Below are positions 16,079 through 24,136 of a DNA stretch of 64,000 nucleotides, piece by piece. The translations under genes were made by a program, and so were the position numbers. Each line of letters opens with the position of its first letter. Position 1 is the stretch's first letter. Origin of the DNA: Anaerolinea sp. (lineage in GTDB: Bacteria > Chloroflexota > Anaerolineae > Anaerolineales > Anaerolineaceae); contig JARKPU010000051.1 of the NCBI GenBank assembly GCA_029975055.1, positions 1 through 64,000 on the forward strand. The letters are read 5' to 3'. A model generated the notes under the pieces. It had not been told where the DNA came from. It was given only the letters and a program-made list of their open reading frames with translations, and ran no database searches.

Positions 16079-16966
16079 ATGACAGAACAAGCGGTCATTC
16101 GGGCGCTGCGGCGTCTCTACCAGATTGCCGACGCGGGTGAGAAGGGCTTTGCCACTGCGGCTGTCAATATGCCTGCCCCGGCGCTCAAAATCCTGTTCAA
16201 ACTCTATGCCCAGCAGCGGCTGACCTTTAAACTCGAGCTTCAAGCGGAGCTAAACCGCCTCGGCGTGACCGGCATGCCGCGGGCGAGCCTGCTGGGGGCC
16301 GTCCACCGCGGGCGGGTGGCCATTTTTGCGGGCATGTCCACCGACCGGAAGGGCCAGGAAGGCGTCATCCTCAAAGAGGCTGCCCTGGGCGAGCGCGTGG
16401 CGCTGCGCGCCTACCGCAGCGCGCTCGAGAAAGACCTGCCCGCCGAAGCGCGCGCGCTGGTGGAGCGCCAGCTGGCGGAGGTGCAAAAAGTGAGTGAGAT
16501 GGTGCGGTGCCTGCGCGCCGATGAGCGCCGGCGGGAGGCCGTGCGGGTTTCGCCGAACCATCAGGAAGCCGGCCGGGCCGTGCAGGCGCTGGTGCAGGCC
16601 GGGTTCCGGCCCGAAGAGCTCGAGACGCAGGCAATCCACAGCGCGATGCTCTACCAGGGCAAAGGCGCCACCCTGCCCGAGACGCTCCTCTCCGGCGCGG
16701 TGGGCGGGGCGCTGTGGGGCGGGCTGATGGGCGCCGTCGCCGGGGTGGGGGTGATCCAATCCATCAGCCTGGCGGGGGCCTGGGCGGTGGCGGGCATCTG
16801 GCTGCTGGCGGCGCTTGGCTTTGCGCTGATGGGCGCGGGCATCTCGACGGTGCTGGCGCTGTTCATCGGCCTGCACATTGCAGGAGAAGACAGTAACCTT
16901 TCTTTGAGCCTGCAGGCCGGAGCGCAGGTGCTGGTGCAGCCGAGGGCCTGCGAAGCCGCGGAGTAA
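16079..16966 (+). CDS. DUF2383-like (PA2169-type) protein with a glycine-rich membrane domain
   Basis: 295 residues from the ATG at 16079, preceded by GCGAGAGG. The first ~150 residues resemble the ferritin-like four-helix-bundle DUF2383/PA2169 family (AIRALRRLYQIADAGEKGF, then paired helices ending ALVERQLAEVQKVSEM). Residues about 160-205 form a small alpha/beta segment. The C-terminal part has Gly/Ala-rich membrane helices (about 208-270: GAVGGALWGGLMGAVAGVG and WLLAALGFALMGAGIS). DUF2383 proteins are linked to stress and envelope functions but remain uncharacterised. The region upstream is AT-rich and probably holds the promoter. Confidence 0.65.
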   Translation: MTEQAVIRALRRLYQIADAGEKGFATAAVNMPAPALKILFKLYAQQRLTFKLELQAELNRLGVTGMPRASLLGAVHRGRVAIFAGMSTDRKGQEGVILKEAALGERVALRAYRSALEKDLPAEARALVERQLAEVQKVSEMVRCLRADERRREAVRVSPNHQEAGRAVQALVQAGFRPEELETQAIHSAMLYQGKGATLPETLLSGAVGGALWGGLMGAVAGVGVIQSISLAGAWAVAGIWLLAALGFALMGAGISTVLALFIGLHIAGEDSNLSLSLQAGAQVLVQPRACEAAE

Positions 16967-17037
16967 CCCCCGGGACTCAGCCCGCCGGTGGGCTGCGGCG
17001 TATCCCTCCAGGCGCGCGCCCGGAAGGCGAAAAGAGC

Positions 17038-17069
17038 CCTCACCCTGCCCTCTCCCGGGGGGAGAGGGA
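17038..17069. repeat. C-rich palindromic repeat (CCCTCaCCC...GGGAGAGGG type)
   Basis: CCCTCTCCC (17048-17056) faces GGGAGAGGG (17060-17068), preceded by CCCTCACCCTG. It belongs to the same type as the sequences at 19813-19855, 30250-30279 and 36529-36570. Confidence 0.6.
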
Positions 17070-17142
17070 AGCAGATTCCGCCCACTCTCCCCCAGGGTTC
17101 CTTTCCAGCTTTGCAAAAGCCGGGATTTGTGCCCCGCGCAGC

Positions 17143-17171
17143 TTGACTTTGCCGAACGAGTGTTCTATACT
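17143..17171 (+). promoter_or_regulatory. Promoter of the DUF3795/DNA glycosylase operon
   Basis: TTGACT (17143-17148), 17-base spacer, TATACT (17166-17171). The start codon follows 45 bases later. Confidence 0.75.
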
Positions 17172-17216
17172 TGAATGCGGGGAGATTTCACCGGCTGCTT
17201 TCGATTGGGAGGGAAC

Positions 17217-17558
17217 ATGACCGCACTCATCGCCTATTGTGGAGCCGACTGCGCCGCTTGCGAAGCTTACCAGGCCACCCAGGCAGACGACCCGGCCTGG
17301 AAGGAACGCGTGGCGGCCGGGTGGCGCGAGGCGTACCAGAACCCCGGCTTCAACATCATGTCGGTCACCTGCGATGGCTGCACCTCCACGAGCGGGCGGC
17401 TGGGGGCATATTGCCCGCAGTGCCCGGTGCGGGCGTGCGCCGCGGCGCGCGGGGTGCCGCACTGCGCCGCCTGCCCCGATTATGCCTGCGAGAAGATCCA
17501 GGCCTTTTTTGCCATGTCGCCCGAGCTGCAGGCCAACCTCGAAGCCCTGCGGAGGTAA
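17217..17558 (+). CDS. DUF3795 cysteine-rich protein
   Basis: 113 residues, ATG at 17217 with GGGAGGG upstream. The sequence follows DUF3795: IAYCGADCAACEAYQAT at the start, CDGCTS in the middle, then CPQCPVRACAAARGVPHCAACPDYAC. The many paired cysteines suggest metal binding (zinc or iron-sulfur); no reaction is established. It shares a promoter with, and ends 5 bases before, a DNA glycosylase gene. Confidence 0.8.
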   Translation: MTALIAYCGADCAACEAYQATQADDPAWKERVAAGWREAYQNPGFNIMSVTCDGCTSTSGRLGAYCPQCPVRACAAARGVPHCAACPDYACEKIQAFFAMSPELQANLEALRR

Positions 17559-17563
17559 ACAGG

Positions 17564-18370
17564 ATGCCCGAACTGCCCGAAGTGGCCAACCTGGCCCGCC
17601 AGTTGAACGAGCGCCTGCCCGGCAGGCAGATCCGCTCGATCGAGGTGCTCCAGCCCAGGTGCCTGAACCTGCCGGAAGATGAATTCCGCGCCGCGCTGGA
17701 AGGGGCGCGCATCGATTCGGCAGCGAACCGCGGCAAGTGGATTCTCGTCCACACCGACCGCGGCTGGCTGCTGCTCAATTTGGGCATGGGCGGCGAGCTG
17801 CTGCTGGTGGAGCGCGCCGGGCTGCCCGCCAAGCGCCGCCTGGCCTTTGAATTCGCCGACGGCGGCCTGCTTTCGGTCAATTTCTGGTGGTTTGGGTATG
17901 CCCATTATGCGCCCGAAGACGGCCTGGCGGCGCATGCGATGGTCTCGAAGCTGGGGCCGAACGCGCTGGAGGTGACGGAAGAGCAGCTGCGGGGGATGGT
18001 GGCCGGGCAGCGCGGGCGCGTGAAGGATTTCCTGCTCGACCAGAGCAAGATTGCGGGCATCGGCAACGCCTATGTGCACGATATTCTCTGGATGGCGCGC
18101 CTGCACCCGCTGCGCAAGCTGGCCACCCTCTCGGCGGAGGAAGTGGCCGGGCTGCACCGGGCAATCGACCTGGGGCTGCGCCCGAGCCTGGAAAAAGGCG
18201 GCGCGTTCTACGAGGTGGATACCTACGGGCAGAAGGGCGGGTTCACTGCCGAAGAGATCCAGGTGGGTTACCGCGAAGGCCAGCCCTGCCCGCGCTGCAG
18301 CGCGCCGATCACAAAGATCAAGACAGGCGGGACGAGCAGCTTCATCTGCCCCGAATGCCAGAAGATGTAG
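17564..18370 (+). CDS. Fpg/Nei-family DNA glycosylase (atypical)
   Basis: 268 residues, ATG at 17564, GGAGG in the end of the preceding gene. Catalytic Pro2-Glu3 (MPELPEV) and the Lys of NRGKWIL match Fpg. The C-terminal zinc finger CPRC-x16-CPEC is complete. Oddities: the DNA-intercalating DPRRFG loop of MutM is replaced by NFWWFG, and the 8-oxoguanine capping region contains GGAFYEVDTYGQKGGF. The enzyme should therefore be a base-excision glycosylase/AP lyase of the Fpg/Nei fold with possibly different lesion preference. Some Fpg-fold proteins of this type are annotated as MutM. Confidence 0.85.
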   Translation: MPELPEVANLARQLNERLPGRQIRSIEVLQPRCLNLPEDEFRAALEGARIDSAANRGKWILVHTDRGWLLLNLGMGGELLLVERAGLPAKRRLAFEFADGGLLSVNFWWFGYAHYAPEDGLAAHAMVSKLGPNALEVTEEQLRGMVAGQRGRVKDFLLDQSKIAGIGNAYVHDILWMARLHPLRKLATLSAEEVAGLHRAIDLGLRPSLEKGGAFYEVDTYGQKGGFTAEEIQVGYREGQPCPRCSAPITKIKTGGTSSFICPECQKM

Positions 18371-18387
18371 AAGAACCTGACCCTCCC

Positions 18388-18422
18388 ACTCCCTCCCTTC
18401 CCGAACCTGGAAGGGAGGGAGT
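18388..18422. terminator. Convergent-gene terminator (C/G-rich palindrome)
   Basis: ACTCCCTCCCTTCC pairs with GGAAGGGAGGGAGT around CGAACCT between two convergent genes. The sequence resembles the C-rich dispersed palindromes of this window. Confidence 0.6.
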
Positions 18423-18456
18423 GAAAATGATTCCGGGTGTGGGTGAGGAAGTTCCT

Positions 18457-19740
18457 CTAGCGGTACAGGTCTTCGCGGGTGAGCGGCAGGCCGCTCGCGC
18501 CGGATTCATCCGGCTTGACCAGCAGGCTCTGATAGACGTTGAGCCTGCCGTGGTCGAACCCGTGCGCCGAGCCGGACATGTAAATGCGCCAGACGCGGTA
18601 GGTGGGTTCATCCACGAACTGCACGGCGCGCTCATGGGCGGCTTCGAGGTTAGCCACCCAGCGGCGCAGGGTGAGCGTGTAGTGCTCGCGCAGGCTTTCC
18701 ACGTCGCGCACCTCAAAGCCCGCCTGCTCGGCGGCGCGCAAGGTGAGCCAGATGGGCAGCGTTTCGCCGTCTGGGAAGACATAGGCGCTGGAGAAAGAGC
18801 GCGGGTCCCAGCCTTTATCGATGGCGCGGCGGGCGATGCCGTGGTTGAGGAAGACGCCGCGCGGCTTGAGCAGCTTGAAGGCGCGCTCGAAATAGACCGG
18901 CAGGAGCGCCTCGCCGACGTGCTCGAACATGCCCACGCTCACCAGGGCGTCGTAGGCGCCAAAATCGTTCACCTCGCGGTAATCTTGCAGTTGCACGCGC
19001 GCGCGGCCTTGCAGGCCGGCCTCGGCGATGCGCCGGTTGGCCAGTTCGGCCTGCGGCTGGCTGAGCGTGATGCCGGTGGCGTCCACGCCGTACTTCTGGG
19101 CGGCATAGATGACCAGCCCGCCCCAGCCGCAGCCGATATCCAGCAGGCGCCGGCCCGGCTGGAGCCTCAGCTTGCGGCAGATGTGCTCCAGCTTCTGCTC
19201 CTGGGCGGTGTCGAGGTCCTGTTCGGGCGAGCGAAAATAGGCGCAGGAATAGACCATGCGCCTGCCGAGGAACAGGCTGTAGAAATCGTTCGATACGTTA
19301 TAGTGATAGGCAATCGCCTGGCGGTCGCGCTCGATCGAGTGAGCCTTGCCGCTCAGCCGGGCGGGGCCGCGGCTGGTAACGCGCGGGTTCTGCTGGTCGG
19401 GCAGGCGGAGCAGGTCGCGCGCGGCGCCCAGCTTGCGCGCCCAGTTGCCGGTGCGGGCAGATACCATCTCGCCCAGGCTGAAGATGTTCTCGATGCTGCC
19501 CTCGATATCCACATCATCGAAGAGGTAAGCTTCGACCATGCCGACCTCGGTGCCGGGCAGCAGCATGGCGCGCAGCGCGCCCGGGTGATTGAGCACCAGG
19601 GTGACCGGGCGCGGCGCTTCGTCTGGCCAGAGGGAGCCATCCCACAGGCGGACGCTGATATCGTGCGTGCCGGCAAACAGGTCATCCAGGAGTTTGAGGG
19701 TGATCGTTCGAGCATCCAGGGCTACTTGGTCTGAGATCAT
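18457..19740 (-). CDS. cfa: Cyclopropane-fatty-acyl-phospholipid synthase family methyltransferase
   Basis: 427 residues with CGGAGG before the ATG. The C-terminal two-thirds is a class I SAM methyltransferase: LLDIGCGWGG (SAM motif I), TGITLSQPQ, VSVGMFEHVG, and the family stretch IAYHYNVSNDFYSLFLG. The N-terminal ~130 residues match the lipid-binding domain of CFA synthases. The expected reaction is transfer of a methylene from SAM to unsaturated phospholipid chains at the membrane. Methyl-transfer variants that make branched (e.g. 10-methyl) chains share this architecture, so the exact product is unsure. Confidence 0.85.
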   Translation of the reverse strand: MISDQVALDARTITLKLLDDLFAGTHDISVRLWDGSLWPDEAPRPVTLVLNHPGALRAMLLPGTEVGMVEAYLFDDVDIEGSIENIFSLGEMVSARTGNWARKLGAARDLLRLPDQQNPRVTSRGPARLSGKAHSIERDRQAIAYHYNVSNDFYSLFLGRRMVYSCAYFRSPEQDLDTAQEQKLEHICRKLRLQPGRRLLDIGCGWGGLVIYAAQKYGVDATGITLSQPQAELANRRIAEAGLQGRARVQLQDYREVNDFGAYDALVSVGMFEHVGEALLPVYFERAFKLLKPRGVFLNHGIARRAIDKGWDPRSFSSAYVFPDGETLPIWLTLRAAEQAGFEVRDVESLREHYTLTLRRWVANLEAAHERAVQFVDEPTYRVWRIYMSGSAHGFDHGRLNVYQSLLVKPDESGASGLPLTREDLYR

Positions 19741-20071
19741 GGAAACCTCCGGGTGGCAGCGAAATTTGGGTTGAACACGAATTGCAGCACAATCCTGTTT
19801 TTGTAACAGCTCAGGCCCTCACCCCCGGCCCCTCCCCCGCACGCGGGGGAGGGGCGGTTTTCTTCGGGTTTCTTCCTCAGAGAGGCGGGGTAAGCAGCTG
19901 CTTTTTTCTATCATACCGCGGAGGGGGGAGGTTTAAACCTTAAAAAGTGGACATAAATGATCCGCTAACATTTTTCGAAAAAGGAGAAGGCAGGCGGGCC
20001 AGGCCCCTTGCGAAGGCGCAGGGAGCAACGAAGAAACGAACGGATTTACCGCTGCAGCAATAGCCCGGCGG
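19741..20071. other. Intergenic stretch of 331 bases
   Basis: Divergence-free gap between the start of the CFA synthase gene and the end of the RNA methyltransferase gene, both on the minus strand. It holds the C-rich palindrome at 19828-19855 and an AT-richer part near 19935-19985 that may contain the CFA promoter; no clear -35/-10 pair was found. No gene is seen. Confidence 0.6.
19828..19855. terminator. Strong GC hairpin (C-rich palindrome)
   Basis: Perfect 13-base arms GCCCCTCCCCCGC and GCGGGGGAGGGGC around AC, then GGTTTTC. It may terminate transcription in the plus direction and belongs to the C-rich repeat family (preceded by CCCTCACCCCC). Confidence 0.6.
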
Positions 20072-21298
20072 TTATGCCAGCTGGAAGAGCGAGATGCTTT
20101 CGATGTGATACGTCTGGGGGAAGAGGTCGAAGGGCGTCACCTGCCGAAGCGCATAGCCGCCTGAGAGCAGCCGGCGCGCATCGCGGGCCAGGGTGGAAGG
20201 GTCGCAGGAAACATAGGCCAGCAGCGGGGGGCGCATCGCAAGGAGCGCATCGAGGGCGGGCTTTTCGAGGCCGGCGCGCGGCGGGTCAACCACGGCGGCG
20301 GCGGGGCGCAGCTTGAGGGCCGGGAGCACCTGGCCGGCTTCGCCCTGGTAGAGCGAAACGTTGTCGAACTCGTCCAGGTTGGCGGCGAAGTCCTCGCAGG
20401 CCGATGGGGAAGACTCGACCCCGATCACCTGCCCGGCCCGCGGGGCGAGGAACGCGCTGAAGAGGCCCACGCCGCAGTACACATCCAGCACGGCATCTCC
20501 GGCCGAAAGGGGCAGCAGTTCCAGCAGGTGCTGCACCATCAATTCGGCGGCCGGCAGGTTCACCTGGAAGAAGGAACCCGCCGAGACGCGGAAAGCCCGC
20601 CCAAGCACCTGCAGGGCGATGGCCTCATCGCCCGCCAGGACGAGCGCGCCTGCCGGGCCAAGATGCACCGCCGAGACGGGCAGTTCTTCCACGCTCAGCC
20701 CGGGGGCCTCAAGCGCGGAGCTTTCGAGGACGAGCATGGCTTCACCTCCGGCTCCGGCGCGCAGGGCGATGCGCTCCAGGCCGGGGATGGGCTCGAGGTC
20801 GATCTGCGGCCAGAGCTCGCCGAGCGCCTCTTCGGGCAGGTGGCATTCGCGGATCTCCACCACACTGCCGCCCCCGGCGCTCTGAAAGCCCAGTTTGCCC
20901 TGCGGGGTGAGGTGAAACTGGAGCGAGTTGCGGTAGTTCCACGGGCGCGGCGAGGGCACCATGGCCCGGATGGGCGGCTCGGGCAACAGAGCGATGCGCG
21001 CGAACTGGTCGCGCAGGATGGCGGTTTTCAGTTCGAGCTGGGCGGGGTAGGGCAGGTGCTGGTAGTGACAGCCGCCGCACTCGCCGAAGTGCGGGCAGCG
21101 CGGCTGGATTCTCGCCGGGGCGGGCTGGAGCAGTTCCACCACCTCGCCGCGGGCGAAGCTGCGCCGCTCATCCACCAGGCGGATGCGCGCGCGCTCGCCG
21201 GGCAGGACGAAGGGGGTAAACACGGCGCGGCCGTCGGGCAGGCGCCCGACCGAATCGCCGCCGTAGGCGGGGGAGGTGAAATCGATATCGTAAGTCAT
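20072..21298 (-). CDS. 23S rRNA/tRNA uracil-5 methyltransferase (TrmA/RlmD family)
   Basis: 408 residues. An N-terminal TRAM domain (about 1-58) is followed by an iron-sulfur motif (CPHFGECGGCHYQHL), a central domain, and a SAM methyltransferase domain with VLDVYCGVGLFS, then VVDPPRAG and the catalytic-Cys loop YVSCDPSTLARD. These enzymes methylate C5 of uridine in 23S rRNA (RlmD/RlmC) or tRNA (TrmA); the fold alone does not decide which. The start lies 7 bases after a TACGAT box with no Shine-Dalgarno, suggesting a leaderless mRNA. Confidence 0.9.
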   Translation of the reverse strand: MTYDIDFTSPAYGGDSVGRLPDGRAVFTPFVLPGERARIRLVDERRSFARGEVVELLQPAPARIQPRCPHFGECGGCHYQHLPYPAQLELKTAILRDQFARIALLPEPPIRAMVPSPRPWNYRNSLQFHLTPQGKLGFQSAGGGSVVEIRECHLPEEALGELWPQIDLEPIPGLERIALRAGAGGEAMLVLESSALEAPGLSVEELPVSAVHLGPAGALVLAGDEAIALQVLGRAFRVSAGSFFQVNLPAAELMVQHLLELLPLSAGDAVLDVYCGVGLFSAFLAPRAGQVIGVESSPSACEDFAANLDEFDNVSLYQGEAGQVLPALKLRPAAAVVDPPRAGLEKPALDALLAMRPPLLAYVSCDPSTLARDARRLLSGGYALRQVTPFDLFPQTYHIESISLFQLA

Positions 21299-21305
21299 TG
21301 GGTTA

Positions 21306-21311
21306 ATCGTA
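21306..21311 (-). promoter_or_regulatory. -10 box of the RNA methyltransferase gene (leaderless)
   Basis: On the minus strand TACGAT is followed by seven bases (TAACCCA) and the ATG at 21298. Confidence 0.45.
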
Positions 21312-21381
21312 ACACAGGTGCGCGAAAGAGCGTCTCAGGATTCGGGACGCGGGCTGTTCCGCGCACATACTCCGGGGGGCC

Positions 21382-22242
21382 TCAGGGTTTGGGCTTGAAC
21401 GCTGGGACGGGGGTGATCTTGATCTCCAGCGGCGGAGCGGGCTGGCCGAGCAGCCGGCGCAAACCTTCTCGCAGCGCGCCGCCCAGGAGCAGCCCGGGGG
21501 TTAAGACGGTGGCTTTCAACCCGCTGCGCCCGTCGGTGGCAGAAGATGCCAGCCAGACGGCCTTTTCCGCGGCGACCTCGGGTGGGCGGGCCCACATGCG
21601 CAGGATGGTGGGGAAAGGCTTCAGCGCCTCTTCGTGCCCGGCAATGACCCGCACGTCGGTAAGCAAGTCGGTGGTCATCATGCCGGGGTTGAAAACCAAC
21701 ACCTCCACGCCGCTGCCTTTCGTCTCGGCGGCCAGGGCCCGGGTGAACCCCAGCACCCAGGCTTTGCTCGAGCCATAGGCGTTCTGCATAGGCGCGGGCC
21801 GGTCGGCGCCGCGCCCGATGAGATTGATCAGCTTGCCGGAGCCCTGGGGGATCAGGCGCCGCAGGGCCGCCATCGAGCCGTAATAGGTGCCGAGGATATT
21901 GACCTGCGTATCGCGCGCGAATTCGGCCGGGTCAATGGCCAGGGTTGGCCCGTAAGGAGTCGAAAGGGCGGCGTTGTTGACCCAAATATCCAGCCGCCCA
22001 AAGGTCTGCACGGCGAAATCTGCCAGGGCTTCCACCTGGTTTGGGTCAGCCACATCGCAGGCATAGGCGGAGGCCTGGTAGCCGCGTTCGCGCAGGCTGG
22101 AAGCGGCTGTCTGGATGGCCTCGGGAGTGCGCGAGGAGAGCACAACGGCCGCGCCTTCGCGGGCGTAGGCGGAGGCAATCGCCAGCCCCAAACCGCGGCT
22201 GGAACCAGTGATGACGGCGACTCGGTTGGCTAACAGGTTCAT
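21382..22242 (-). CDS. Short-chain dehydrogenase/reductase
   Basis: 286 residues, AGGA before the ATG. Rossmann motif TGSSRGLG (about 12-19), VNNAA, and the active-site YGSSK (YxxxK) are present. The catalytic Ser normally 13 residues before Tyr is Gly here (LIGRGADRP context), so the triad is incomplete. NAD(P)-dependent oxidoreduction is expected but may be impaired or use a nearby residue. Substrate is unknown. It is on the same strand as, and upstream of, the RNA methyltransferase, which has its own start signal. Confidence 0.8.
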   Translation of the reverse strand: MNLLANRVAVITGSSRGLGLAIASAYAREGAAVVLSSRTPEAIQTAASSLRERGYQASAYACDVADPNQVEALADFAVQTFGRLDIWVNNAALSTPYGPTLAIDPAEFARDTQVNILGTYYGSMAALRRLIPQGSGKLINLIGRGADRPAPMQNAYGSSKAWVLGFTRALAAETKGSGVEVLVFNPGMMTTDLLTDVRVIAGHEEALKPFPTILRMWARPPEVAAEKAVWLASSATDGRSGLKATVLTPGLLLGGALREGLRRLLGQPAPPLEIKITPVPAFKPKP

Positions 22243-22447
22243 GGTAAATCCTGGCGGGGAAAAGGATGAGTAACCTGTTATTTATAGGCGGGTGGGGGCG
22301 GGCTGTCAAGAGGGGCTGTGGAGGGCGCATGCCGCTTCGGGCCCTGGTTTTGATGCCCTTTCACCAAGGGCGGGCGCCGGGCCTGGCAACCGGCGCTAGA
22401 ACCGGATTCTTCAATACAATCACCCTCAGATCACCCATAATTGCGGA

Positions 22448-22476
22448 TTGTTAAAAGAGCTTAATTTGTATATAAT
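22448..22476 (+). promoter_or_regulatory. Promoter of the ACIII operon
   Basis: TTGTTA (22448-22453), 17-base spacer, perfect TATAAT (22471-22476). The 5' UTR to the first gene is about 60 bases. This is the only clear signal in the 301-base gap 22243-22543. Confidence 0.7.
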
Positions 22477-22543
22477 TCATTTACAAAGGGGGATTACTCC
22501 AATCCGCCGAAACGCCATTGAGAAACGAGAGAGGAGAGTGCCC

Positions 22544-23524
22544 ATGAAATCGAAGGGTCTTCTGGCAGGGGGTCTGTCTCTTCTGCTGGCGGCTTTCCTG
22601 GTCTTGGGTGGCGTCACCCGCCTGGCACAGGCCGGCCAGCTTGCGCAAGACCAACCGAATATCGTCCGCGGGGCCATGCTCTATGACAAGTGGTACGCTG
22701 CGCTGGGGGTGAATGCGCCGCAGGGCAATATGCCCATCTGGGCCCGCCAGACGACCAACACGCGCAGCGGTGAGGATACCTGGCGCTGCGTCTCCTGCCA
22801 CGGCTGGGATTACCAGGGCAAAGACGGCGCCTACCGCCCCGGCACCGGCAACTACACCGGCTTCCCCGGCCTGCTGAGCCTTTCGGAAGGCAAGAGCCTT
22901 GAAGACCTGACCGCGATCCTCAAAGGATCGCTGGACCCCGAGCACGACTTTTCGAAATACATGGACGATGCGGCGCTCACCGACCTGGCGGGCTTCCTCA
23001 AGAGCGGTCTGGTGGATGACAGCCTGTATATCGACCCGCAGACGCTTTCGGTGAAGGAAGGCGACGCGGCGCACGGCAAGACGCTCTTCGATGCGCAGTG
23101 CGCCCGCTGCCACGGCGCAGACGGCACGACGATCAAATTCCGCTTCGAAGGGCGCGACGCCACCCTGGGCACGCTCGCCACGGTGGACCCGTGGCGCTTC
23201 TTGCACAAGACGCGCTTTGGCACCCCCGGCACCGATATGGTCATCGGCTATGACCTGGGCTGGCGGCCGCAAGACGGGCGCGACGTGCTGCTCTACGCGC
23301 AAAGCCTGCCGAGCGGCCTGGAAAGCCCCGCCTCCACCCCCGCGTTGAGCGGGCGCGAGGGGCAGGCCGGTCAGCCGGGCGGCCCGGCATCGAGCCTCTT
23401 CACCGGCATCCTCACCGCGCTGGGGGCCGTGTTCACCGGGCTGGGGTTCGCCGTGGTGTTGGGTGTGTTCCTCATCGGCGTGATCTTCGTCATCGTCTGG
23501 CTGGTACGAGGGAAATCCAAATAA
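22544..23524 (+). CDS. Di-heme cytochrome c, membrane anchored
   Basis: 326 residues from the ATG at 22544 with GAGGAGAG upstream. A signal peptide (LLAGGLSLLLAAFLVLGG) precedes two c-type heme sites, CVSCH and CARCH. The C-terminus (about 290-322) is a transmembrane helix ending in a basic tail, so the heme domains face the outside. It is the first gene of the ACIII operon, 47 bases before actA, and is the likely electron acceptor of, or an extra subunit in, the quinol:electron-acceptor oxidoreductase. No axial ligand assignment is attempted. Confidence 0.8.
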   Translation: MKSKGLLAGGLSLLLAAFLVLGGVTRLAQAGQLAQDQPNIVRGAMLYDKWYAALGVNAPQGNMPIWARQTTNTRSGEDTWRCVSCHGWDYQGKDGAYRPGTGNYTGFPGLLSLSEGKSLEDLTAILKGSLDPEHDFSKYMDDAALTDLAGFLKSGLVDDSLYIDPQTLSVKEGDAAHGKTLFDAQCARCHGADGTTIKFRFEGRDATLGTLATVDPWRFLHKTRFGTPGTDMVIGYDLGWRPQDGRDVLLYAQSLPSGLESPASTPALSGREGQAGQPGGPASSLFTGILTALGAVFTGLGFAVVLGVFLIGVIFVIVWLVRGKSK

Positions 23525-23571
23525 CATGACCGGGCGGATAGCGCCCTGAGAACTGAGAAAGGAGCCCATCA

Positions 23572-24114
23572 ATGAACAAACCCTTACCATGGTGGCTGCG
23601 TCCCTGGGTGCGCGTAACGGCCGGGCTGATCTTCTTGATCCTCCTGGGCGGCGCGGTGGGCGGGATCTACCTGACCCAGCAAACCCCCCAGCAGCCCATT
23701 CAGTTCCCGCACAGCTTCCACGTCGGCGCGGGCATCCCCTGCCTTTATTGCCACCCCGGTGCGCAGTGGGGGCCGGTGGCCGGGCTGCCGACCACGCAGA
23801 AGTGCTGGGGCTGCCACCAACAGGTCGCCAAGACCAAGACTTCTCCCGAGCTGCAAAAGCTGGTTGCTTACGTTGAGAAAAACGAGGGCATCCCGTGGGT
23901 GCCGGTCTTCATCCAGCCCGATTTTGTGCACTTCAACCACCGCCCGCACGTTGCGGCAGGCGTGGCCTGTGAGACGTGCCACGGCGATATGACCAAAGTG
24001 ACCGTGGCCGAAGCCAAACCCCGCCAGAACATGGGCTGGTGCCTCGACTGCCATTCCAAACAGCCGCAGGAAAAATGGACGCGCCTTTCGGACTGCTCGA
24101 CCTGCCATTATTAG
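23572..24114 (+). CDS. actA: ACIII subunit ActA, pentaheme cytochrome c
   Basis: 180 residues with AAAGGAG upstream. One N-terminal membrane helix (about 15-35) is followed by five CxxCH heme sites: CLYCH, CWGCH, CETCH, CLDCH and CSTCH. Five hemes, this size and the position directly before the ActB genes match ActA of alternative complex III, the quinol-oxidising complex that replaces bc1. ActA carries electrons away from the iron-sulfur subunit on the outer face of the membrane. Confidence 0.85.
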   Translation: MNKPLPWWLRPWVRVTAGLIFLILLGGAVGGIYLTQQTPQQPIQFPHSFHVGAGIPCLYCHPGAQWGPVAGLPTTQKCWGCHQQVAKTKTSPELQKLVAYVEKNEGIPWVPVFIQPDFVHFNHRPHVAAGVACETCHGDMTKVTVAEAKPRQNMGWCLDCHSKQPQEKWTRLSDCSTCHY

Positions 24115-24136
24115 CCCGACATAGAAGGAAACCAGC

